Assembly: GCA_030710605.1 (NCBI GenBank)
Contig: CP092879.1
Location: forward strand, 47,923,946 to 47,987,945
DNA from: Cordylochernes scorpioides
Taxonomy: Eukaryota > Arthropoda > Arachnida > Pseudoscorpiones > Chernetidae
Direction of reading: 5' to 3'
Length of the DNA stretch: 64,000 nucleotides
Positions within the stretch are counted from its first letter, which is position 1. Every line of letters starts with the position of its first letter. The notes below the pieces were generated by a model. It was not told where the DNA came from, did not search any database, and saw only the letters and a program-made list of their open reading frames with translations. Position numbers and translations under genes: made by a program. Positions 21,269 through 31,429 of the stretch are shown here, piece by piece.

Positions 21269-21420
21269 ATACACTCATAGAAAAACTTCAGAATGTTTTA
21301 CCTTTTAGCATGTATATCGGGATTAAGACAATAACTCTGAAAGATATTTGATACATAGTAATCTTTATTGAAGAGACACGAGATACCCAAGTGTGAACAA
21401 AATAGCCTCTGTCTCCTTTA
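21269..21420. mobile_element. Tc1-type end, single
   Basis: Starts ATACACTCATAGAAAAACTT and continues with the shared AGCATGTATATCGGGATT...ATAACTCTGAAAGATA and CTTTATTGAAGAGACACGAG blocks. The other end was not found. Confidence 0.55.
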
Positions 21421-21649
21421 AAATAAAAAAGATGTCCAGCTACCTCAAATAATTTCAACTTCCTTAAGTATAAGAGTGTATAATGATAAATATTTATGAT
21501 TAAATGAGGATAAATGTATATAAAAGTCAACGTATGTATCTTTATTTATTTATTCATTTTCAAGCGATTGTATCCAGCTTCGCTCGGTTTTCACAAGTTT
21601 AAACGGCAGTTCATCATATATCTCCTGTGTTAACATAATTGTTCAATGC

Positions 21650-22085
21650 TTGTATTGGACTTAATTATTATCCGGAGGCCTGGAGAAAGTCAGCAGTAAT
21701 GATTATAAAAATACTAATAAAGAAAATTATAAAGATACGAAAGCCTACCGCCCTATAAGCTTGTCTTCTAATTTAGGTAAAATTTTTGAAAGTCTAATTC
21801 ATACTGAACTTTTAAATCATATTAATAGTAATAATGTTATGCATCCTGATCAACATGGATTTACACAAGAAAAATCAACAATCTCTGCTTTACAAGAAAT
21901 AACTAAATTAAGTCTTCAGGAAAGAGAAACAGAAAATACGGCAATAGTTACAGTGTACATCAGCGGAGCTTTCGACAACGCATGGCATCCGGCAATTCTC
22001 CAACAATTGGACAAGGCAAATTTTCCAGCGGTATAAAAATAATTAATTATTACGTTGAAGACCGGAGTGTAGAGTTTAAATATAC
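21650..22085 (+). pseudogene. LINE-D, RT N-terminal part (left of nested insertion)
   Basis: Translated in frame from about 21660, this gives PEAWRKSAVMIIK, then AYRPISLSSNLGKIFESLI and DQHGFTQEKSTISALQEI, then a palm-like segment VTVYISGAFDNAWHP (usual D-I-x-G-A-F-D; here the first Asp is replaced by Y). This is the fingers/palm half of an R1-like LINE reverse transcriptase. It is interrupted at 22086 by an LTR element; the remainder resumes at 23364. The 5' half of the LINE is missing. Confidence 0.8.
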
Positions 22086-22445
22086 TGTTAGTGAAAGGCA
22101 CGCCCGCGCGACGAAGAGAAGAACAGTTTTCAACCAACACCACCGCCGACGGACGGTGGCGACGTCACGGTCGGCGCGCATGCGCGGCGGCGGCGGTCAC
22201 GTGGGAAGCACGGGCGTGGGCCCTTCGAATTCTGACGGCCAACACGGACTGACTTCCTTCCCAATCCATCCTTTTCAATCGAACATTTTTTAACTTCTTT
22301 AATTACTAAAATTAATTTGTAACATAATATTTATATCTATATTTATCCTGAATAAAATTTAAAATATCAAGGATGATTAATTGAATCATTCTTTCAATAC
22401 CAAACGAACCTGTCATAGTGTACCATTCAAAAAGTGTACCGAACA
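22086..22445 (+). repeat. 5' LTR of compact Bel/Pao-like element
   Basis: 360 bp, TGTTAGTGAAAGGC...GTACCGAACA, with a GC-rich 5' part (GGCGCGCATGCGCGGCGGCG) and AATAAAATTTAAAAT further on. It differs from the right LTR at one noticed position (CAACACGG versus CAAAACGG). Confidence 0.92.
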
Positions 22446-22463
22446 TTGTGGCGAGCCTTGCCA

Positions 22464-22928
22464 GGATTTAAGATGGACAAACTCAAGAAAGCTTGTGAGA
22501 CGAAAAAGAGGACTTTGGAAAGTGTTATTGCAGAAGCAGATGGCGAACTTGGAAAGCAAGAACCAAGCCTAGAAATGTTGATGTCTCTACGACCAAAGCT
22601 CCTCAGATGTAAAGACAGGTTCTTAATTGCCAGTGATTGTCTCATCGAACAACTGATAAAGGCGGATAGAGAAGATGAAGAAATTGAAGATGTCGATATC
22701 GTTCAAGCGAATCTATTTGGAAGGTCTGAAGGCGTTTTGCAAAAAATGGAACAATTACTAGCAAAACCAACAGTAGACCGAGAATCAATAGTTTCCGGGG
22801 GGAACGAAGGAAAGTCAAATCTTCATCGACTTCCGAAGTTGGAACTACCGAAATTTGGAGGACAAGCATCGGGAGTTTTTCTTCGTCCAGTACAGCGACT
22901 TTTTCCATTAGAAATAAAACAAATTTAG
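22464..22928 (+). CDS. truncated Gag-like protein of the Bel/Pao-like element
   Basis: The open frame runs 22434-22928. The likely start is the ATG at 22473, just after the primer-binding site (MDKLKKACETKKRTL). The charged, helical N-terminus followed by LHRLPKLELPKFGG near residue 140 matches the Bel/Pao Gag pattern (LPKLxLPxFxG, usually followed by a Trp and Phe-rich stretch). After FGG the frame loses the family pattern; a neighbouring phase shows EFFFVQYSDFF, so a frameshift is likely. Usual Bel/Pao polyproteins exceed 1500 residues. Confidence 0.7.
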   Translation, partial: GFKMDKLKKACETKKRTLESVIAEADGELGKQEPSLEMLMSLRPKLLRCKDRFLIASDCLIEQLIKADREDEEIEDVDIVQANLFGRSEGVLQKMEQLLAKPTVDRESIVSGGNEGKSNLHRLPKLELPKFGGQASGVFLRPVQRLFPLEIKQI

Positions 22929-22998
22929 ATTGGCCTCTACTATAGCCAAGAAAATATAGTATTAGAATTTAATTTATCAATTAAATTGGTGGGAGGAA

Positions 22999-23358
22999 TG
23001 TTAGTGAAAGGCACGCCCGCGCGACGAAGAGAAGAACAGTTTTCAACCAACACCACCGCCGACGGACGGTGGCGACGTCACGGTCGGCGCGCATGCGCGG
23101 CGGCGGCGGTCACGTGGGAAGCACGGGCGTGGGCCCTTCGAATTCTGACGGCCAAAACGGACTGACTTCCTTCCCAATCCATCCTTTTCAATCGAACATT
23201 TTTTAACTTCTTTAATTACTAAAATTAATTTGTAACATAATATTTATATCTATATTTATCCTGAATAAAATTTAAAATATCAAGGATGATTAATTGAATC
23301 ATTCTTTCAATACCAAACGAACCTGTCATAGTGTACCATTCAAAAAGTGTACCGAACA
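22999..23358 (+). repeat. 3' LTR of compact Bel/Pao-like element
   Basis: 360 bp, bounded by a purine tract on the left and TATAC on the right. Confidence 0.92.
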
Positions 23359-23363
23359 TATAC

Positions 23364-24605
23364 TAATGTTAAGTGTATAAGAAAGATAAATAAGGGATGT
23401 CCCCAGGGTGGTATTATTTCTCCTATTCTTTGGAATATATTACTTAATGATTTCAACTTATCTTTTAACGAAAGTTTTGCTAGAGTAATTGCTTTCGCGG
23501 ATGATGTGACATTTGTGGTATGGAGTTCAAACATCTATAATCTTCAGTACAATATTACCAAATGTTTAATAAAAATCAAAGCCTGGTGTGAAAAGGTAAA
23601 ACTTTCACTAAGTCCAAACAAAACAGGTATAATCTATCTACATAATTATGAAAAATTGCCCATTAATTTTGATGGAAAAATAATTCAACCATCTGAAACT
23701 GTTAAAATTTTGGGAGTTTTTTTTTTTTAAATCATAGACAAAGGAATAAGATTAATTTTGGAACACATGTTGACAATATAATTATGAAAGCCACGAAACT
23801 TAAGAATATATTATTCTCATTATGTGCACGTACTTGGGGCATTGATACTCGGCGTAGATTGATCTTATATAAAGCTATGATACGTTCTACAATAAGCTAT
23901 ACATCAATTATTTGGTTTCTTTTTATCATTGCAGCAAAAAGATCTAATTTGAATTCTATACAATATCAAATTCTTATTAGATGCATTTATGCTTATAGGA
24001 CTTCATCTTCTTACATCACACATATACTAGCGAAAACTCCTTTACTGTCCGATTATCTTGAGTTATCACAAACAAAGTATAATATGACAAATTCTCTCAC
24101 AGATCAAACGCTCAAAAACACCCTTCAAAAAGAATTAAATAAACTATATCTGGATCAAAATTTTAAGTTTTATCTTTCTCAATCTAATGAACTGTTCAAG
24201 AAATTCTTTCCAATTGCTGTCCCAAATTTCATTTCTTCTGATAAATTCACTACTTTATTCTTAACAGACAAAGGACCCTTCTTAAGTTTCTTATTCAAAC
24301 TGAATGTTATCAATGATCCAACATGTGAATGCCGCTTAGATGTTGAATCACCAGAGCATCTTCTTTTAACTTGCCCTCTAACTAATCGAATTGTATGTAG
24401 ATACTTTGAAACATTACCAAATTCTCTTTGTGTATATACTCTATCTTATGAGAACTTTGTTAAGTTTAAAACTATTTGTACAAAATAATTTACGAAACAC
24501 TACTAATCCATCGTGTAAATATTTAATCATATATATGTAAATAATACTAGCACAGCACAATAGTCCTTTGGACTTCGTGCTTTTGTAACAATAAATAAAT
24601 AAACA
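23364..24605 (+). pseudogene. LINE-D, RT C-terminal half and 3' end (right of insertion)
   Basis: Resumes the LINE-D frame: NKGCPQGGIISPILWNILLN and FADDVTFVVW are RT palm motifs with the catalytic DD; LSLSPNKTGII and KILGVFF are thumb motifs. After a frameshift in a T10 run (about 23718-23729), the 23784-24488 frame carries the C-terminal domain ending with a C-x-C...H-x3-C motif (CECRLDVESPEHLLLTCP). The 3' region after 24488 ends in AACAATAAATAAATAAAC, a LINE-type tail. GCPQGG...LWNILL suggests the R1 side of the I group. No RNase H is visible. Confidence 0.85.
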
Positions 24606-25715
24606 AGAGTGAAAGTTTGGCTAACGAACATTTGGTAAAAAGATATTTTCCTAGCAAACATCCATTCTCTCTACTTAATCTATTCTTATAAATATTGATT
24701 GATGTTTGTTATACTTTTCTTCATCAAAGCTACTTAATACTACATTGGAAAATTTTGCAAGTTGGTACCTGGATATATAGTCCGACAATCAACAAATATA
24801 TAACTGGATGAATGCAATGACGTTTGATCAAGGTCTTCTCTTTGGTTTATATAAATTCTACAAAGCCGCAGTCACCATTTGAAGGAGATTAATAGAATCG
24901 CCGAATGTCGTAGTCCATTTTGATTTGGAAAGCGAAGACTAGAACGCGGCTGAATCCACACTCGCCTTTTCAGTGATACGTTAACTTTGACGAATGCACA
25001 GTGGAAATTGTGGCCACTGGACATGTGTCAGACCTGAAGGCTGTTGGTTTCTGTGCTGCCTGGAGTATGGAGCTCCATCTATGCTTCCTTTCTTCATGTG
25101 GTGAATCTGTATAAGACCGGTTGTCTTAATAAATCTGTATGTGTGTGATATAAAATAAAAAAAGTAACATATAAGCTAATCAACGAATAAATTAGACAAT
25201 AAACAAACCATTTTACATATTTTGAGGTTATAAATTATGATAATTGTTGGATCGGTGGTTCAATTAGATGCAGAATAGATTGAAATATATAAGTTTTAAT
25301 ATATCTCACGACATATCAAGCAGCCAGAACAAGGGAAGACAAACAGGAAGTGAAGGGAAAGGTGCAGCGCCTCTAGTGGTAGTGGTTGGAAACTCCTCAA
25401 TGCCACGTCGTCCCGTGACGTAGGTGCGCTGGAAGCAAATGCGTATTTGAAGGAAGCACACAGTTCATCGATAATTAATATAAACTGTCATTTATAATGA
25501 TCTATCTTTCCCCGGCTTCTCCCCTATTGAATATTTGAAAAGCGAATATCGCTTCAACTTATGTTATTTATTATCATTATATATAATTATAATGCGTTAG
25601 GATTGTATCCATGACTTAAAATAGGCACCTCTCCCTTTAAATATGCATTAGAACAATGTATTATGTTTATCGCCTAAGTAAAATTATTTACCGTGCTGAT
25701 AAAAAAAACAGTCAC
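24606..25715. other. intergenic stretch; possible LTR-like fragment near 25110
   Basis: GAATCTGTATAAGAC...GTCTTAATAAA at 25115-25142 matches, on the opposite strand, the sequence upstream of hairpin repeat HR copy 2 (about 44690-44735). No gene recognised. 25380-25450 is a GC-richer patch without ORF motifs. Confidence 0.4.
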
Positions 25716-25719
25716 CACA

Positions 25720-26520
25720 CCAGTATCATAAAATTTAGACAAAAGCCAACAATCTCATCAGTACAGGAGCTGCTTCGATTCCATAACATTCTATATTGCT
25801 TTACTCTTCCCCGGCAGACACCATCAAAAGTCTCAAGCTTTACAAGCTTGATACCTTAATATGATTGAGTGGAGATAAGAAAGAAAGAACATTCTATGAA
25901 ATAAGTTATGAAATCGGCCGAAATTGTCAAAAAGCCGCCCCAGTACTAATGAGGGTCATAGCCCGAAACCATGGTATACAAGTTGGTTTTGCATGAATTT
26001 GTCAGAACCGATTTTATCGCTCATTATTTATCACTACTTAAAAGTTTTTTTACTGTGGTGATAAATATGATGCATTGTGTTTTAATGTATATTCAAAGGG
26101 AGAGATGCCACTTTTGGTATATGAATACAATCCAACACTTTATAGATGGAAAATTTTCCGAGAGGAAATTGATCCATAGAAGTATTGGGCGCCTCTCCCG
26201 TCAAAATAAACTTCAAAATAGATGGCGTCAGGTTTTGACGTTTATTTTGACGGGAGAGACGCCCTATGCTTCTATGGACCAACACTTTATGTTGTATTTT
26301 TGCGTTAAAATCGGTTCCTGGATAAGTTTTAGCCAATTCAGACGAAAAATTCCAACCTGTATACCATGGTTTTGGGCTTTTGCCATCATCAGTACAGGTG
26401 GAGCTTCGATTTCATAAAATTATACGAAAAGAGTTTTGAAGTAAGTCAAATTTTATGAAATTGAAGCAGCTCCTGAACTAATGAGGGTCAAAGGCTGAAA
26501 CCATGGTATACAGTGATGTA
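25720..26520. mobile_element. large foldback element, family FB
   Basis: Outer arms: ATAGCCCGAAACCATGGTAT at about 25958 and its inverted counterpart near 26360-26395. Next to them are GAGCTGC/TTCGATTT-TTCATAA blocks at about 25765 and 26400. An inner, stronger hairpin has arms at 26168-26220 and 26231-26283: CCTCTCCCGTCAAAATAAAC faces its complement. The ORFs 25971-26417 and 26082-26336 run through the hairpin and mirror each other (both contain RSIGRLSRQNK), so they reflect the palindrome, not genes. Confidence 0.7.
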
Positions 26521-26551
26521 TATAGTTGTTTAATTATTTTGCATAATTCCT

Positions 26552-26722
26552 GTTCCAGAATCACTTTATTAGGTACCGCTCAAAAAGAGCAACCTAGTTT
26601 ATGATATTTGCAACAATGAATAATATGTGAAGGTTATTCACATATTAAACTTAGCGTTAACGCGGGATTCGATCCCGGTTCATGACTGTCGGGATTCGAG
26701 GGTGTTACCCACTCGTCCATCT
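26552..26722 (-). mobile_element. tRNA-derived SINE, copy 1
   Basis: Minus strand: GATGGACGAGTGGGTAACAC (A-box-like, near 26716), then CCGGGATCGAATCCCG (B-box-like, about 26668-26683), a unique stretch, and the tail GAGCGGTACCTAATAAAGTG. The tail and B-box region are shared with 38181-38346 on the other strand. The order tRNA-like head plus LINE-like tail is the SINE layout. It is not a functional tRNA: no full cloverleaf can be drawn. Confidence 0.7.
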
Positions 26723-26794
26723 ATATGTTTGCATAATATTTAATTTATATATTAATCTCATAATTTAGTCTGTGAAAATGAAAATATTGGACTG

Positions 26795-26799
26795 ATGAC
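26795..26799. other. Copia-2 target-site duplication, left
   Basis: ATGAC, repeated at 31397-31401. Confidence 0.75.
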
Positions 26800-27058
26800 T
26801 CTTGTAGGGGTGTAGACAAGGTACTTGGTTACACTTAGGACAAGAGCCTTGCATTAACTAATTTATTAAAGCATAGGTTATATAAAGATTAAAAAGGGAA
26901 AGAGAGGAAACAAAGAGGTTACATCCTCCATAGAAGGTAAACAAAACAACAGCGTCGTTAGGCTAAAACTTTACAGTCAGTAGGAGCGGGGGGGGGGGGG
27001 GGCGACGTCATCCTTCCGGTCACGTGTTATACTTGAGTGGCGGCGCTGGTGTCCAACA
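26800..27058 (-). repeat. Copia-2 3' LTR
   Basis: 259 bp; on the minus strand it runs TGTTGGACACC...CCTACAAGA. Contains a G15 run (26988-27002) that is G10 in the other LTR. On the minus strand it is preceded by the purine tract GGGAGGGGATA. Confidence 0.88.
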
Positions 27059-30000
27059 TATCCCCTCCCGGAATAACTTCAGCTGGACGTTTATTCCGAT
27101 AGTCCATCAGCGCTCTATAGTACTTTTCATGCTGGCTTCTAGCAAGAGGCTTGGTAAGGAAGTCAGCAGGGTTCTCAGCACTCGGAGTGTAGAAAAGTTT
27201 GATTGCTTCTTCTGCGATCTTTTCTCGAACAAAATGGTACTTTACGGTAAAATGTCTAGTTTTCGATTTGTCGATGTAATATTCCGCATGGGAAATTGCA
27301 GCTTGGTTGTCGCAGAATACTTTTGTTTCTCCACAAATCGAACTTGACATTTTCAGCTGTTCCATCAGATTCCATACCCATGTGATGTCCTTCACAGCTG
27401 ATGACAGTGCAATGTATTCCGATTCCATAGTACTCAAAGCGGTAACTCTTTGTTTGGTTCTTCTCCAAATTATTGGTGCTCCAGCTAAAATGATGAGATG
27501 TCCAGATACTCCTTTTCGGTCTACAATGTCTGAGGCCCAACTTGCATCCGAAAAGGCAATCAAAGGTTTGCCAGTGGATCTGTAAGTTATGCCAAAGTCC
27601 TTGGTGCTCTTCAGATAACGCAGCACGCGTTTCCCAGCTTCCCAGTGTTTTCTTGTGTAGTTATCACAGTATCTGGATAGGATCCCGACTGCGTAGGCGA
27701 TGTCGGGCCTGGTTCTCTGAGAAAGGTATGAGAGTCCTCCGATCAGTTCACGGTATGGAAACCGCTCATTGGAATTTCCATTTTTCCTTACACTCAGGTC
27801 AAGATTGGTTTCCATTGGAGTCGAGACACCTTTTGCATCCTGTAGTCTGAAACGTTGAAGCAATTCTTCTATGTAGTTACTTTGAGAAAGAGTCATACTT
27901 CCATCTTCTGACTTCTTGAAGGATACTCCAAGCATATGAGAAATTGTTCCTAGATACTTCACTTCAAAACTGGAATTTAAGAGTTCTCTGCATTTGTTTC
28001 TCGCTGCTTGATTCTCTGAAATGGCAAAGATGTCATCCACATAGATTGAGAGAATGATCCTTCCTTCTTCAAGTTCAACTTCGTAGATGCTCGGATCAAT
28101 AGGGTTACGTTGGAATCCTATTTCGTGAAGTTGTTTGTTTAAGAATTTATTCCAGCATCTTCCGCTCTGTTTTAATCCATAGATTGATTTCTTAAGCTTG
28201 CAGAACAAGTTTTCTTCTCCTGGTTTCTTGAAGCATTCAGGTTGTTCCATGTAAATAGTCTCATTGAGTGTCCCATGAAGATAAGCACTCTTCACGTCGA
28301 ATTGGTCAATGAACCAGTCCTTTTCTGTTGCTATCGCCGATAATAGCCTTATAGTTTCAAAACTGGAAACAGGAGTATAGACTTCGTTGTAGTCAATTCC
28401 TCTACGTTGAGTGAAGCCTTTGGCGACTAGACGTGCTTTGTATCTAGTGGTACCATCCACTGCATTGATTTTCTTATTTAGTACCCATCTACATTTTAAA
28501 GGTTTGATACCTTTCGGCAATTCCTGCAGTTGCCATACATCATGTCTTTCGAGCGATTCCCTTTCTTCTTCAATGGCTTCTATCCAATTAGCTACCTCAG
28601 GGCTGTTCATGGCTTCTTCATAAGTGGGGTTATTGTCCTCTGCACTTGTGGCATTTATCTGTCCACCACTATTATCCTCTTCCGGAGATTCTGCCGTCTT
28701 TCCATGACTTCGGAGTGTCATAGGATGGCTTCTCAGGTTCTCTGGGAGAGTCTCAGATAGATGATCTATTCCACCTGTAGTTCCAATCAGTTCTTCAGTT
28801 TCTCGGTCTACTGGTTGATCTGCATTACTTTCTTCTTGAAAGGAGGCCTCTTTCGAGGAGAAATGGACAGATGGTAGAGTATCCCTTTTTCTTTTGGGCT
28901 GTTTATAGAGGATTTCTTCTTTGAATACACAATTTCTAGATTCCACCACTTGGCGTTTTTCAGGAATCCAGATTCTCCAACCTCGTCCCTGTAGAGAATA
29001 ACCCACGAGAATTCCTTTAGTGGCTCTTGGCTGAAGCTTCGAATTCCTTCTTTGTTTTGGAACATGAACAAAGGTTTCGCAGCCGATTGCTCTCAGATGT
29101 TGCAGAGCAGGTCTTTTTCCAAACCACAATTCAAAAGGCGTTTTCTCTTCATTGTGTCTGTTTGTAACACGATTTCTCAAGTATGCTGCTGTGTTGGTGA
29201 GCTCTGCCCATGAGGCGGTTGGCAGATTGCAACTGTTCACAGTACTCCTCACTAAGTTCAGCAAAGTCCTATTCATGCGTTCGGCGACACCATTCTGTTC
29301 AGGTGTGTAGACCATGGTGCGTTCATGTACTATACCATGGGCCTTCGTGAAAATATCCCAAGGAGATGAACAGAACTCTAGTCCGTTATCTGTACGGATC
29401 CTCTTGAGAGAAAATCCCGTCTGATTTTCAGCTTCTTTCATCCATTCCTTGAATTTTTCTAGAGTGTCGCCCTTCCTTTTGAGGAAATATACCCTTGTAT
29501 ATTTTGATGCGTCATCAATGATGGTCAAGACAAATCTTGATCCACCCCAGCTCTCAATGTTGAACGGTCCCATTAGATCACAGTGAACAAGAGCTAGTGT
29601 CTGAGTTTCCTTGGTAGATCTCAAATTCAGGAAAGGTCTTTTTGTCGATTTTCCAATCATACAATCAGAGCACTTATCAGGTTTTTCAGCCTGACAGTTC
29701 AAACCAATGACAACTTCTCTTTTCATCATGTCTACTATGGTGTCATAGTTGATATGCATGAGTCTCTGATGCCATAAATTTAGTGGGAATTTACGAAAAT
29801 TGTTGGTTTGAGCAATGGAATTTGAACATTCTCCTGATTCTGGAAATCTGGACGGAGCAGTCCTGACGAGATAGAGCCTTCCTCTCTTCTCTGCTCTGAT
29901 CATCAAGTTATGATCATTGTCGTAGATATGACATCCCTTCTTGTCGAAGATAACCTCATGACCATTTTCCACAATTTGTAGAACAGAGAGTACACCATGT

Positions 30001-31085
30001 CTGATCCCAGGTACGAACATTGCATTCTGAGCAACTATGCTTCTAAGTTGTCCAGAATTGTTGATCAGATCTACTTGAGCATTACCTCTTCCTATGTTTG
30101 AATGTGATGTACCATCAATGGTGGTCACTTGTCCTACATTCTCGTCATTCAACGTGGAAAAATACCTTCTGTTCGGAGTCATATGATGCGTGGCACCTGA
30201 GTCAATTACCCACGTATCCTCTTCTGATACAACTGCTGCATTATACATCACATTCAAGTTCTTTGCTTCGTGATGTTGATGTATCGCTCCCTTTTCCTGT
30301 TGTTTACCGTTATTCTTTTTCAGTTTGAAACAGTCCCGTGCAATATGCCCTGTTTTCCCACATCCGAAACATTTCCTAACAGTTTTAGAACCTTGATGTT
30401 CATGAGGGAATTGTTTCTTGTTAGAGTTCCTGACTGACAGCGCACCCATCCCTTCATTTGTTGTAGCATACCGGCGCTCTGCCTCAGCTAACAATTTACG
30501 TCTGATGTTGGCCCTGGTGAACTCTGACTCTGGTAAGTTACACATTGTTGATATAACATTATCCCAGTCCTCGGGCATTCCACAAAGAATTAGCATGCTT
30601 AGATCACCGTCTTCAATTTTATCCCCTACACCTGTGAGTTCACTCACTATTAGATTTATGCTTCCCAAATAGGCATTCATGTTCGCATGTTGACAGAATT
30701 TCTGGGAGTACAACTTTCGACGCAGTTGGAGAATTCTGTGTTTGCTATCCCTGGGTGCATAAAGTCTTTGTAATTCATCCCAAACTTCTTTGGGGGAATT
30801 TAGATGTCTGATATGGTTCTGCTGCTCCTCACCAATAGAGAGACATATCTTTGCTAAAGCCTTATTCTGCCTCGTATTAAATTTGTTGATTAGACCAACA
30901 TCCCCTCCCTCGGGTTTGACTTCGCCTGGGTCAACAATTGACCATAAGTCATTGTCCATCAGAATGAGCTTAATTTGGAAGCTCCATGAGGAATAGTTTA
31001 ATCCATTTAGATTGGTAATTTTCGTTAAACTTTCGTTAGCTTCCATTATAAGATGGCGTCCACTGAAGGGGGGGAGAGAGAACAA
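27027..31085 (-). CDS. Copia-2 Gag-Pol polyprotein
   Basis: 1352 codons. The upstream ATG gives 13 extra residues; the second ATG at 31046 (MEANESLTKITNLNGLNYSS) starts where copia Gag proteins normally start and is the likelier start. Domains, counted from the upstream ATG: Gag about 15-230; CCHC knuckle CFGCGKTGHIARDC (239-252); aspartic protease VIDSGATHHMTPN (D-S-G at 295-297); integrase LWHQRLMHIN...CSDCMIGKS, then the D, D, E core (LVHCDLMGP, RTDNGLEF, NGVAERMNR); RT with FDVKSAYLHG, YGLKQSGRCWNK and YVDDIFAI (about 1016); RNase H with FSDASWASD, STMESEYIAL (about 1220), FCDNQAAI and KHFTVKYH-like RHFTVKYHFVREK. The C-terminal 25 residues extend into the 3' LTR. All visible catalytic residues are present. 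Confidence 0.96.
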   Translation of the reverse strand: MFSLPPFSGRHLIMEANESLTKITNLNGLNYSSWSFQIKLILMDNDLWSIVDPGEVKPEGGDVGLINKFNTRQNKALAKICLSIGEEQQNHIRHLNSPKEVWDELQRLYAPRDSKHRILQLRRKLYSQKFCQHANMNAYLGSINLIVSELTGVGDKIEDGDLSMLILCGMPEDWDNVISTMCNLPESEFTRANIRRKLLAEAERRYATTNEGMGALSVRNSNKKQFPHEHQGSKTVRKCFGCGKTGHIARDCFKLKKNNGKQQEKGAIHQHHEAKNLNVMYNAAVVSEEDTWVIDSGATHHMTPNRRYFSTLNDENVGQVTTIDGTSHSNIGRGNAQVDLINNSGQLRSIVAQNAMFVPGIRHGVLSVLQIVENGHEVIFDKKGCHIYDNDHNLMIRAEKRGRLYLVRTAPSRFPESGECSNSIAQTNNFRKFPLNLWHQRLMHINYDTIVDMMKREVVIGLNCQAEKPDKCSDCMIGKSTKRPFLNLRSTKETQTLALVHCDLMGPFNIESWGGSRFVLTIIDDASKYTRVYFLKRKGDTLEKFKEWMKEAENQTGFSLKRIRTDNGLEFCSSPWDIFTKAHGIVHERTMVYTPEQNGVAERMNRTLLNLVRSTVNSCNLPTASWAELTNTAAYLRNRVTNRHNEEKTPFELWFGKRPALQHLRAIGCETFVHVPKQRRNSKLQPRATKGILVGYSLQGRGWRIWIPEKRQVVESRNCVFKEEILYKQPKRKRDTLPSVHFSSKEASFQEESNADQPVDRETEELIGTTGGIDHLSETLPENLRSHPMTLRSHGKTAESPEEDNSGGQINATSAEDNNPTYEEAMNSPEVANWIEAIEEERESLERHDVWQLQELPKGIKPLKCRWVLNKKINAVDGTTRYKARLVAKGFTQRRGIDYNEVYTPVSSFETIRLLSAIATEKDWFIDQFDVKSAYLHGTLNETIYMEQPECFKKPGEENLFCKLKKSIYGLKQSGRCWNKFLNKQLHEIGFQRNPIDPSIYEVELEEGRIILSIYVDDIFAISENQAARNKCRELLNSSFEVKYLGTISHMLGVSFKKSEDGSMTLSQSNYIEELLQRFRLQDAKGVSTPMETNLDLSVRKNGNSNERFPYRELIGGLSYLSQRTRPDIAYAVGILSRYCDNYTRKHWEAGKRVLRYLKSTKDFGITYRSTGKPLIAFSDASWASDIVDRKGVSGHLIILAGAPIIWRRTKQRVTALSTMESEYIALSSAVKDITWVWNLMEQLKMSSSICGETKVFCDNQAAISHAEYYIDKSKTRHFTVKYHFVREKIAEEAIKLFYTPSAENPADFLTKPLARSQHEKYYRALMDYRNKRPAEVIPGGDMLDTSAATQV

Positions 31086-31140
31086 AAAATAGGCTTACCG
31101 TTCAATGCTTCAGGCAGCTCCAATCAGTCTCATAATCTTT

Positions 31141-31396
31141 TCTTGTAGGGGGTGTAGACAAGGTACTTGGTTACACTTAGGACAAGAGCCTTGCACTAAC
31201 TAATTTATTAAAGCATAGGTTATATAAAGATTAAAAAGGGAAAGAGAGGAAACAAAGAGGATACATCCTCCGTAGAAGGTAAACAAAACAACAGCGTCGT
31301 TAGGCTAAAACTTTACAGTCAGTAGGAGCGGGGGGGGGGCCGACGTCATCCTTCCGGTCACTTGTTATACTTGAGTGGCGGCGCTGGTGTCCAACA
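31141..31396 (-). repeat. Copia-2 5' LTR
   Basis: 256 bp, near-identical to 26800-27058. Followed by ATGAC (31397-31401). Confidence 0.88.
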
Positions 31397-31429
31397 ATGA
31401 CCGAACAAACAGTGAATGGATGGCTTAAT

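Larger units (their letters stand above)
22086..23358 (+). mobile_element. compact non-autonomous Bel/Pao-like LTR element
   Basis: 1273 bp in total: 360-bp LTRs at both ends, a perfect 5-bp target duplication TATAC (22081-22085 and 23359-23363), a primer-binding site TGGCGAGCCTTGCC at 22449, and a purine tract GGTGGGAGGA just before 22999. The 553-bp interior encodes only a Gag-like start and has no pol. It must therefore rely on enzymes from a related element. The LTRs are almost identical, so the insertion is recent. Confidence 0.88.
26800..31396 (-). mobile_element. Copia-2, complete Ty1/copia LTR retrotransposon, intact ORF
   Basis: 4.6 kb, minus strand, with LTRs of 256 and 259 bp differing by four substitutions plus homopolymer length changes, 5-bp target duplication ATGAC, purine tract and one uninterrupted 1352-codon polyprotein. 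It is the only element in the window with every copia domain in one open frame, so it could be autonomous. It is unrelated in LTR sequence to Copia-1. Confidence 0.93.

Noticed and set aside
26082..26417. ORFs on both strands containing RSIGRLSRQNK
   Set aside because: They are the two sides of the same palindrome; no codon-level evidence for a protein.
26640..26720. A tRNA gene near 26.65 kb (and 38.2 kb)
   Set aside because: A- and B-box-like strings exist, but acceptor and anticodon stems do not pair into a cloverleaf and the unit is repeated with a tail, so SINE is the better reading.
27024..28760. Plus-strand ORFs opposite Copia-2
   Set aside because: Antisense shadows of the well-supported minus-strand polyprotein.
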